From contig DASXAA010000029.1 of the NCBI GenBank assembly GCA_036407035.1, forward strand, positions 1 through 40,579: DNA of 40,579 nt, read 5' to 3'. This document shows positions 15,870-22,847 of this stretch, piece after piece. The DNA is from JACVRW01 sp036407035 (GTDB taxonomy: Bacteria; Actinomycetota; Thermoleophilia; Solirubrobacterales; Thermoleophilaceae). The notes under the pieces are model-generated. The model did no database searches and was not told where the DNA came from. It worked only from the letters and a program-made list of their open reading frames with translations. Every line of letters begins with the position of its first letter. Position 1 is the first letter of the stretch. A program made the position numbers and the translations under genes.

Positions 15870-16937
15870 CTACACCAGGCGCAGCACCTCGTCCGCGATC
15901 CGCTCGGCGGCGTCCGGCCGGGCGGCCTCGCGGGCGGCCCTCGCCATCGCCGCCATGCGCTGCGGCGCGCCGAGCAGCGCCGCCACCTCGCGGGCGAGCC
16001 GCGGGCCGTCGAGCTCCGTGTCGGGCACCACCACCGCCGCGCCGGCCCGCTCCATGAAGCGGGCGTTGCGGGTCTGGTGGTCGGCCGTGGCGTGCGGATA
16101 CGGCACCAGCAGTGCCGGCAGGCCGGCGGCCGCGACCTCGAGCACCGAGCCGCCGGCGCGCGCCACCACGAGGTCGGCCGCGGCGAGCGCCTCGGCGAAC
16201 GGCTTGATGTACGGGTAGAGGTGGTAATGAGCCGGCGCGCCGAGCCCGTCGAGCCGCGCGCGCAGCTCGTCGTGGTCGCGCTGCCCGGAGGCGTGCAGGA
16301 TCGCGCCCGGCGCCGCTGTCCCGAAGGCGTCGAGCGCGGCGAGGTTCAGCCGCCGCGCGCCGAGCGAGCCGCCGAAGATCAGCACGCACGGCTCGGCGCC
16401 GGCGATCCCGAACCGGGCGCGCGCGGCGTCGCGGTCGGCGCGACCGGTGCCGGCCGGGACCGGACGGCCGGTGAGCAGGTACTTCGACCCCTCGCGGCCC
16501 TCGAGCGGGAACGCCAGGCACACGCGGCGGGCGAGCGGCGCCAGCAGCCGGTTCGTCACGCCCAGGTGGCTGTCCGACTCCGTCAGCACGAGCGGCAGGC
16601 GCAGCGAGGCGCCGGCGAGCCCGACCGGGCCCGCCACGTAGCCGCCTCCGCCGAGCACGGCGTCGGCGCCGAGGCCGCGCAGGAGCCGCCGCGCGCGGCC
16701 GGTCGCGCGCAGCGCCCGCAGCACCGCGCGCGCCGCCCGCAGCGGGTTGTGGCGGTCGATGCCGCTCACGCTCAGCGCGTGGAACGGATAGCCGGCCGCC
16801 GGGACCAGCTCGGCCTCGGCCCGCTCGCCGCCGGCGAATTCGACCTCCGCCCCGCGGGCCCGCAGCGCGTCAGCGACCGCGAGCGCGGGCACTACGTGCC
16901 CCGCCGTGCCCCCGGCGGCGATCACGATCCTCGGCAC
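15870..16937 (-). CDS. murG: Lipid II synthase (UDP-GlcNAc transferase MurG)
   Basis: Peripheral membrane glycosyltransferase (GT28) that converts lipid I to lipid II. The 355-residue product has the N-terminal acceptor-domain loop AAGGTAGHVVPALA. It then has AVLGGGGYVAGPVGLA, LTESDSHLGVTNRLL, and the donor-site FGGSLGARRLN. The HASGQRD, ARAGGSVLEVAAAGLPALLV and HATADHQTRNA segments bind UDP-GlcNAc. Start is GTG. The gene begins inside the end of ftsW, with a 68-nt overlap, longer than the 4-base overlaps used elsewhere. Confidence 0.96.
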   Translation of the reverse strand: MPRIVIAAGGTAGHVVPALAVADALRARGAEVEFAGGERAEAELVPAAGYPFHALSVSGIDRHNPLRAARAVLRALRATGRARRLLRGLGADAVLGGGGYVAGPVGLAGASLRLPLVLTESDSHLGVTNRLLAPLARRVCLAFPLEGREGSKYLLTGRPVPAGTGRADRDAARARFGIAGAEPCVLIFGGSLGARRLNLAALDAFGTAAPGAILHASGQRDHDELRARLDGLGAPAHYHLYPYIKPFAEALAAADLVVARAGGSVLEVAAAGLPALLVPYPHATADHQTRNARFMERAGAAVVVPDTELDGPRLAREVAALLGAPQRMAAMARAAREAARPDAAERIADEVLRLV

Positions 16938-18096
16938 CGCTACCTCCGTCGATGGCCCGCAGGCTGGGACGTGCCTTGCGCTGCGCCTGCCCGCCCGTGG
17001 CCGCCACGTTCAAGAGCAGCCCCATCCCTCCCATCAGCACGATCAGGTTCGTGCTCCCGTATGAGAGGAACGGCAGCGGCACGCCGGTGAGCGGGGCCAT
17101 GCCGAGCACGGCGAAGAAGTTGAGCGTCGCCTGGCAGAGGATGAGCGACGTGATCCCGGCAGCCACGAGCTTCGAGTGCAGGTCGCGCGCCGCCTTCGCG
17201 GTGCGCAGGCCGGCGAAGCCGATCATCCCGTAGAGCGCGAGCACGCCGAACATCCCGACGAGGCCGATCTCCTCGCCGATGATCGCGAGGATCATGTCGG
17301 TGTGGGCCTCGGGCAGGTAGAAGATCTTCTGCACCGACTCCCCCAGGCCGACGCCGAAGAACCCGCCCGAACCGATCGCGGTCAGCGCCTGCACGGCCTG
17401 GAAGCCGGAGCCGCCGGCGTCCGAGAAAGGGTCGAGGAACGAGGTCAGCCGCGCGCGCCGGTACGGCTCTATCAGCGCCACGATCAGCGCCAGCCCCACG
17501 ATCACGCCCGCGATCACGGCGAGGTTGCGGACCGGCACGCCGGCCGCGATCAGCAGCGCGCCGATCGCGAAGCAGATCACGAGCGCCGTGCCCATGTCCG
17601 GCTGCTTCAGGAGCAGCGCGCAGGCCGCGCCGACCACGAGGAGCAGCGGCTTGACGAGCCCGCCGAGCGACTTCGTGGTGCGCGGCCGCGTGGCGAGCAC
17701 CTGCGCCGCATACAGCACCAGCGACAGCTTGAGCAGCTCCGACGGCTGGAACTGGAGCGGCCCGGCGCCGAGCCAGCGCGTGGCGCCGTTCGCGGTCACG
17801 CCGAGACCGGGCAGCATCACGGCGACCGTCAGCGCGAACGACCCCACGAGCAGCAGCGGCGTGAGCGGCTTCACCAGCCTCATGCCGTGCCGCGAGGTGA
17901 CGTGCAGCACAAGGAGCCCGAGCAGGCCGCAGACCAGGTAGCGCTTGAAGTAGTAGGCGCCGTCGCCGGTGCTCAGGAGCGACTCGGCCGAGCTGGCCGA
18001 GTAGACCATCACGGCGCCCGCGGCGAGGAGGCAGAGCGTGGCCGTGTACAGGATCGAGTACTCGACCGGACGCTTGCGAGCGCGCTTCGACCCCAT
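16870..18096 (-). CDS. ftsW: Septal peptidoglycan glycosyltransferase FtsW
   Basis: SEDS-family polytopic polymerase that works with a class B PBP at the septum. The 408-residue product has about ten hydrophobic segments. Signatures include ANGATRWLGAGPLQFQPSEL, LLKQPDMGTALV, QAVQALTAIGSGGFFGVGLG, LPEAHTDMILAIIGEEIG, and the terminal GVPLPFLSYGSTNL. The last 35 residues are charged and cytoplasmic. Their coding sequence overlaps the start of murG. ATG start, 30 nt after murD, with no clear ribosome site or TANNNT hexamer. It could in principle be RodA, but the position between murD and murG makes FtsW the better call. Confidence 0.95.
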   Translation of the reverse strand: MGSKRARKRPVEYSILYTATLCLLAAGAVMVYSASSAESLLSTGDGAYYFKRYLVCGLLGLLVLHVTSRHGMRLVKPLTPLLLVGSFALTVAVMLPGLGVTANGATRWLGAGPLQFQPSELLKLSLVLYAAQVLATRPRTTKSLGGLVKPLLLVVGAACALLLKQPDMGTALVICFAIGALLIAAGVPVRNLAVIAGVIVGLALIVALIEPYRRARLTSFLDPFSDAGGSGFQAVQALTAIGSGGFFGVGLGESVQKIFYLPEAHTDMILAIIGEEIGLVGMFGVLALYGMIGFAGLRTAKAARDLHSKLVAAGITSLILCQATLNFFAVLGMAPLTGVPLPFLSYGSTNLIVLMGGMGLLLNVAATGGQAQRKARPSLRAIDGGSGAEDRDRRRGHGGARSARARGR

Positions 18097-18126
18097 TCGG
18101 GGGAACTTCGACGCGCGGGGCCGGAT

Positions 18127-19422
18127 TCATTCAGGCGGCACGAGCGAGCGAAAGTGGTCTCCGCGCTCCTCGTAGTCGCGGTACTGGTCGAAGCTCGCGC
18201 AGGCGGGCGAGAGCAGCACCACCTCGCCGGGCCGTGCCGCGGCGGCCGCCGCCCGCACCGCGGTCTCGAGATCGCCGCAGCGGTGGAGCGGCGCGGCGCC
18301 CTCCAGGTCGGACGCCAGCCGGTCCGCGGCCTGGCCGATCAGGTAGCAGCCGGCGCAGCGGCCCGCCACGGCGTCGCGCAGGCCGGTGAACCCGGCGCCC
18401 TTGAGGCTGCCGCCCAGGATCGCGTGCACGCCGCCCTCGAACGCCTCGATCCCGCGCACCGCGGCGGACACGTTGGTGGCCTTCGAGTCGTTCACGTAGA
18501 GCACGCCGCCGGACCTCCCGACCTCCTCCAGCCGGTGCGGCACGCCGGCGAAGGTGCGCAGCGCGCCCGCCACGGCGCCCGCGGGCACGTGCGCGGCCAG
18601 GGCGGCGGCCGCGGCCCCCATCGCGTTCTCGAGGTTGTGGGCGCCCCGCAGTCGGATCTCGGCCGCCGCCAGCAGCGGCTCGCCGTGCCAGGCGAGCGCG
18701 CCGTCGCGCAGCTCGAGGTCCGCGCCGGGTCCGCCGCCGAAGGTCACCCGAGGCGCGGCGCCGGGGACCGCGAAATCGTGCGGCGTCACCGCCACCTGCT
18801 CAGGCGTCTGGTTCGCAAACAGGCGCAGCTTCGCCTCGCGGTAGGCCTCGAAGGTGCCGTGGCGGTCCAGGTGGTCCTCCGACAGGTTCAGCACGAGCGC
18901 CACGTCCGGGGCGAACGCGACGGAGTCCTCGGCCTGGAAGCTCGACACCTCGCACACGACCGTCGCGGCCAGGTCGAGCGAGCCGACGAGCGACGACAGC
19001 GGCGTGCCCACGTTGCCGGCCACCGCGACCGGCAGGGCGGCCTCGCGCCAGATCGCGCCGAGCAGCTCGGTCGTGGTGGTCTTGCCGTTCGTGCCGGTCA
19101 CGGCGACGAAGCGGTTCGGGAGCAGCCGCCACGCCACCTCCACCTCCCCCATCACCGGCAGCCCCCGCTCGCGCGCCGCCGCGATCGCCGGCGCCTCATT
19201 CGGCACGCCGGGGCTCTTGACGACGGTGCGCACGCGCTCGAGCAGGTCCACGCCGTCGGCCTCGAGGTGCAGCTCCACCCCCTCCGGCGGCGACTCGGGG
19301 CGGCCGCTGTCCACGCCGATCACCTCGCCGTGCGCGCTCAGCGTGCGCGCCACCGCGGCGCCCGAGCGGGCCAGCCCGACGACGAGCCAGGGCCCTTCCG
19401 GCAGCGGCGGGCGGGCGCTCAC
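18127..19422 (-). CDS. murD: UDP-N-acetylmuramoyl-L-alanine--D-glutamate ligase
   Basis: Adds D-glutamate to UDP-MurNAc-L-Ala. The 431-residue product has the N-terminal VVGLARSGAAVARTL, the P-loop VAVTGTNGKTTTTEL (107-121), and CEVSSFQAED. NLSEDHLDRHGTFEAY with the downstream AKLRLF carries the carbamylated-lysine region. GAHNLENAMGAAAAAL and LYVNDSKATNVSA complete the family pattern, ending LLSPACASFDQYRDYEERG. GTG start overlaps the mraY stop as GTGA. A longer reading frame through mraY is not homologous and was excluded. Confidence 0.97.
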   Translation of the reverse strand: MSARPPLPEGPWLVVGLARSGAAVARTLSAHGEVIGVDSGRPESPPEGVELHLEADGVDLLERVRTVVKSPGVPNEAPAIAAARERGLPVMGEVEVAWRLLPNRFVAVTGTNGKTTTTELLGAIWREAALPVAVAGNVGTPLSSLVGSLDLAATVVCEVSSFQAEDSVAFAPDVALVLNLSEDHLDRHGTFEAYREAKLRLFANQTPEQVAVTPHDFAVPGAAPRVTFGGGPGADLELRDGALAWHGEPLLAAAEIRLRGAHNLENAMGAAAAALAAHVPAGAVAGALRTFAGVPHRLEEVGRSGGVLYVNDSKATNVSAAVRGIEAFEGGVHAILGGSLKGAGFTGLRDAVAGRCAGCYLIGQAADRLASDLEGAAPLHRCGDLETAVRAAAAAARPGEVVLLSPACASFDQYRDYEERGDHFRSLVPPE

Positions 19423-20402
19423 GGGATCGACTGCTGGTACAGCGTGAAGCCGATCGCCGCGCACACCGCGGCGACGATCCAGAACCGCAGGATGATCTTC
19501 GTCTCCGACCAGCCGAGCATCTCGAAGTGATGGTGGATCGGCGCCATCAGGAAGATCCGCTTGCGGAAGCGCTGGAACGAGAAGACCTGGATCGCGACCG
19601 ACAGCGCCTCCATCACGAAGATCCCGCCGATCACGATCAGCAGGATCTCGGTCTTGGTCAGCACGGCGAGCGCCGCGATCGCGCCGCCTAACCCGAGCGA
19701 GCCGGTGTCTCCCATGAACACCGAGGCCGGGAACGAGTTGAACCAGAGGAACCCCACGCACGCGCCCACGAGGCAGGCGGACAGCAGCGCCAGGTCCTCC
19801 TCGCCCTTGGTGATGAACGTCATCGCTGTGAACGAGAGGAAGACGATCGCGCAGCAGCCGGCCGCGAGCCCGTCGAGGCCGTCGGTGAGGTTCACGCCGT
19901 TGGTGGCGCCCGCGAGCACGAGGAAGATCAGCACCGGGTAGGCGACGCCGAGGTCCACGGTCGCGTCGACCACGCGCAGGCGCAGGGTGTCCTGGAGCAG
20001 GCCGTTATCGGTGCCGCCCTCGGTCACCACCAGCCAGAGCGCGATCGCGGTCAGCGCCTGCACGAGCAGCTTGGTGCGCCCGGAGACGCCGAGCGACCGC
20101 CGCTTGCGCAGCTTTGTCCAGTCGTCGACGAACCCCAGCGAGGCCATCGCCAACGCGGTGCCGAGCACGGCGAGGCTCGCGAGCCGGTACTCCGACAGGA
20201 TCAGGAACGGGACGCAGACCGCGAGCAGCACGGCGAGGCCTCCCATCGTGGGCGTGCCGGCCTTGCCGATGTGGCCGGCGGGCCCCTCCTCGCGGATGTG
20301 CTGGCCGAACTCCTGCTCGCGCAGGAACTCGATGAAGCGCGGCCCGAGGAACACGCAGATGAGCAGCGAGGCCATGCCCCCGATCAGGATCTCGCCCGCC
20401 AT
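19419..20402 (-). CDS. mraY: Phospho-N-acetylmuramoyl-pentapeptide transferase
   Basis: Integral membrane enzyme that transfers phospho-MurNAc-pentapeptide to undecaprenyl phosphate to make lipid I. The 327-residue product has about ten membrane segments. It carries the cytoplasmic signatures KAGTPTMGGLA, the Asp pair in GFVDDWTKL, NGVNLTDGLDGLA, FMGDTGSLGLGG, and APIHHHFEMLGWSE with its histidine cluster. The ATG abuts the murE stop (TAG directly followed by ATG), so there is no room for murF, which usually sits between these genes. Confidence 0.98.
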   Translation of the reverse strand: MAGEILIGGMASLLICVFLGPRFIEFLREQEFGQHIREEGPAGHIGKAGTPTMGGLAVLLAVCVPFLILSEYRLASLAVLGTALAMASLGFVDDWTKLRKRRSLGVSGRTKLLVQALTAIALWLVVTEGGTDNGLLQDTLRLRVVDATVDLGVAYPVLIFLVLAGATNGVNLTDGLDGLAAGCCAIVFLSFTAMTFITKGEEDLALLSACLVGACVGFLWFNSFPASVFMGDTGSLGLGGAIAALAVLTKTEILLIVIGGIFVMEALSVAIQVFSFQRFRKRIFLMAPIHHHFEMLGWSETKIILRFWIVAAVCAAIGFTLYQQSIP

Positions 20403-21827
20403 CTAGGTGCGGGCTCCCAGCCTCGCCCGCAGCGCCTCGCGCGCGACGGTCACGTCGTCGAACGGCTCCTTGCGCCCGCCCTCGAACTCCTGGCCCTGCT
20501 CGTGGCCCTTGCCGGCGATCACGACCACGTCGCCCGGCTCGGCGTCGCCGATCGCCATCGCGATCGCGCGCCGGCGGTCCACCTCGTGCTCCACGTCCGG
20601 CCCGGTGCCGGCCAGGATCTCGTCGATGATCGCCTCGGGCGGCTCGCTGCGCGGGTTGTCCGAGGTCACGATCACGCGGTCGGCGTGGGCGCGCGCGGCC
20701 TCGCCCATCAGCGGTCGCTTGCCCCGGTCGCGGTCGCCCCCGGCGCCGAACACCACGTGCACGCGCCCGCGCGTGACCTCGCGCGCCGCGCGCAGCACGT
20801 TCTCGAGCGAGTCCGGGGTGTGCGCGTAGTCCACGAGCACGCCGAAGTCCTGCCCCTCGTCCACGGGTTCGAAGCGGCCCGGCACGCGGTCGAACGATGG
20901 CAGGGCGCGCGCGATCCGCTCGCAGCTCGCGCCGAGCTCGCGCGCCACGGCCACCGCGCCGAGCACGTTGTGGACGTTGAAGAGCCCCGGCAGCGGCGAC
21001 TCCAGAGCGAGCGGGCCGTCCGGCGTCTCGCAGGTGAAGCGGGCGCCCGCGATGCCGAGCTCCACGTCGCGGGCGCGGTAGTCCGCGTCCCGCTCCACGG
21101 CGAACGTGACCGCGGCGATGTCGGCGGCGATCAGGCGGCCGTGGGCGTCGTCGGCGTTCACGATCGCCGCGCCGCCCTCGCCCTCGAACAGCGTCCGCTT
21201 GGCGGCGAAGTAGGCGTCCATCGTCTCGTGGAAGTCCAGGTGGTCCTGCGTGAGGTTCGTGAACACGCGGCAGGCGAAGCGGATCCCGGACACGCGCCCG
21301 AGCTCGAGCGCGTGCGACGACACCTCCATCGCGCAGGCGCGGTCGCCGCCGTCCACCATACGGCGGAAGGTCGCCTGGAGGTCGATCGCCTCGGGCGTGG
21401 TGCGCTCGACCGGCTCCTCCACGCCACCGACCACGCGCTTGACGGTGCCGAGCAGCCCGCACTGGGTGCCGGCGGCGTCGAGCAGATGGCGCACGAGGAA
21501 GGCCGTGGTGGTCTTGCCGTTCGTGCCGGTGATCCCCACCACGCTCAGCTCCGCCGTCGGGTCGCGGTAGAAGCGGACAGCGGCCGGGCCCATCGCGGCG
21601 CGCACGTCGTCGACAACGACCTCCGGTACGCCCAGGCCGAGGGGGCGCTCGCAGACGAGCGCCGCGGCGCCCCGCTCGACCGCGACCGGAGCGAAGTCGT
21701 GGCCGTCGGCGGTGAACCCGGGGACGCAGAAGAAGAGCGTGCCGGGACGCACCTGGCGGCTGTCGTAAGCGAGCCCCGAGATCTCCACCTCCGGGGCCCT
21801 CTCCCCCATCAGATCTCGGAGGGTCAT
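20403..21827 (-). CDS. murE: UDP-N-acetylmuramoyl-L-alanyl-D-glutamate--2,6-diaminopimelate ligase
   Basis: Adds the third residue to the peptidoglycan stem peptide. The 474-residue product has the P-loop GITGTNGKTTTAF (98-110), MEVSSHALELGRV, and NLTQDHLDFH. K210 is the expected carbamylated lysine, GLFNVHNVLG follows, and the substrate-specifying motif is DNPR (390-393). DNPR is the meso-diaminopimelate form, so the wall is inferred to be mDAP type. Start chosen is the ATG giving MTLRDLMGER. A TATTCT hexamer lies 10 nt upstream, and this fits the family N-terminus. In-frame ATG codons at 21848 and further upstream would add unconserved residues and push into the divergent promoter region. 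Confidence 0.96.
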   Translation of the reverse strand: MTLRDLMGERAPEVEISGLAYDSRQVRPGTLFFCVPGFTADGHDFAPVAVERGAAALVCERPLGLGVPEVVVDDVRAAMGPAAVRFYRDPTAELSVVGITGTNGKTTTAFLVRHLLDAAGTQCGLLGTVKRVVGGVEEPVERTTPEAIDLQATFRRMVDGGDRACAMEVSSHALELGRVSGIRFACRVFTNLTQDHLDFHETMDAYFAAKRTLFEGEGGAAIVNADDAHGRLIAADIAAVTFAVERDADYRARDVELGIAGARFTCETPDGPLALESPLPGLFNVHNVLGAVAVARELGASCERIARALPSFDRVPGRFEPVDEGQDFGVLVDYAHTPDSLENVLRAAREVTRGRVHVVFGAGGDRDRGKRPLMGEAARAHADRVIVTSDNPRSEPPEAIIDEILAGTGPDVEHEVDRRRAIAMAIGDAEPGDVVVIAGKGHEQGQEFEGGRKEPFDDVTVAREALRARLGART

Positions 21828-21837
21828 GGTGGGCGCG

Positions 21838-21843
21838 AGAATA
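21838..21843 (-). promoter_or_regulatory. -10 element of a probable leaderless murE promoter
   Basis: TATTCT on the minus strand ends 10 nt before the murE ATG. It would restart transcription of the second half of the dcw cluster after the interruption by two plus-strand genes. No obvious -35 is visible. Confidence 0.55.
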
Positions 21844-21896
21844 GCCATGCGAGAAGGGCTCAGACTTCCATGCGCTCCGGCCGATAAAGGGAGCAA

Positions 21897-22847
21897 ATGG
21901 GTGGCTCAGCCATCAGCGCTCTCGCTCGTCTCACGGAGCGCCGCTTCCAGAGCTTCTCCGAAGCGGCAGAGGCGGTCCTCGACCTGCTCGAGGCCGAGCT
22001 CCCTGCTGACGCGGTCCTCCTCGGCCAGCTCGACTGGGACGAAGGCGTGTTCCGGGTCATGGAGGCGCGCGGCTCGGTGCCCGGCGTCGAGACCGGATCG
22101 AGCCTGCCGCTGGCCACGCGCGGCGAGGGGTCCAACGGGCTCCTCGACCCGGACTCGCTGCGCGCCCTGACCGTGCGGAGCTACCTCGCGCTGCCGTTCG
22201 AGACGAGCGACGGGAGCGGCGCGATCACGATCTGCGCGCTCGGCACGCACACGAACCTCTTCACGACGACGCACCTCGAGCTGATCGCCGTGACCGGCAG
22301 GCTGCTCACCTACGAGTGGGAGAGCGTCCGCTGGCGCGCGGACCTGCGCCGCATGTCCGAGCAGCTGCGCGACCCGAAGAAGACCGACCCGGTCACCGGA
22401 GTGCCGAACCGAGAGAGCCTGCTGGCGGACGTGGACCGCGAGTGGCGGCTGGCCCAGCGCGGCAGCGTCGAGTCCTACGTGCTCGTCTGCCGCGTGTCCG
22501 ACCTCGAGGCCGTGCGCGAGCGCGCCGGCGAGGCGATCTCGCGGCTGCTGCTGAAGGACATGACCGAGGTGCTCGTCGGCGCGATCCGCCGCACCGACCA
22601 CATCGGCCGCAGCGCCGACGACGAGCTCGCGGTCGTGCTGGTCGGCTGCAAGGGCAAGGCCGGCGCCGACGCGTTCTTCGAGCGCTTCCAGGAGTCCTTC
22701 GCGCGCGTCACGAGCGGCAGGCCCGACACGTTCCGGGTGACGTACGGCGTGCGGGAGCTCGGGCCGGCGGCATCAGGGGAAGAGGCCTTCGATCAGGCGT
22801 CGGCGGAGGCGCGCGACGCGGTCCCGATCTTCGACGACGACGGATGA
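21897..22847 (+). CDS. GAF domain protein with degenerate GGDEF domain
   Basis: The 316-residue cytoplasmic product has a GAF-like domain (about 15-145, ending ELIAVTGRLLTYEWE). A GGDEF-type domain follows from about 165, beginning DPVTGVPNRESLLADVDREW. The catalytic GG(D/E)EF loop reads ADDEL in RRTDHIGRSADDELAVVL, so both glycines and the Phe are lost. Diguanylate cyclase activity is therefore doubtful, and a nucleotide-binding or partner-binding role is more likely. ATG start with AGGGAG very close upstream (3-nt spacer). It is transcribed divergently from murE, 69 nt away, and its stop overlaps the next gene as ATGA. Its position inside the dcw cluster suggests a role linked to division or envelope growth, but that is inference. 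Confidence 0.8.
   Translation: MGGSAISALARLTERRFQSFSEAAEAVLDLLEAELPADAVLLGQLDWDEGVFRVMEARGSVPGVETGSSLPLATRGEGSNGLLDPDSLRALTVRSYLALPFETSDGSGAITICALGTHTNLFTTTHLELIAVTGRLLTYEWESVRWRADLRRMSEQLRDPKKTDPVTGVPNRESLLADVDREWRLAQRGSVESYVLVCRVSDLEAVRERAGEAISRLLLKDMTEVLVGAIRRTDHIGRSADDELAVVLVGCKGKAGADAFFERFQESFARVTSGRPDTFRVTYGVRELGPAASGEEAFDQASAEARDAVPIFDDDG

Noticed and set aside
17176..19530. Long plus-strand frame opposite ftsW and murD
   Set aside because: Its translation is rich in Arg, Gly and His without any domain, and both genes on the minus strand are certain.
21846..21896. Upstream in-frame starts for murE
   Set aside because: They add residues not typical of MurE and overlap the -10 element and the divergent gene's control region.
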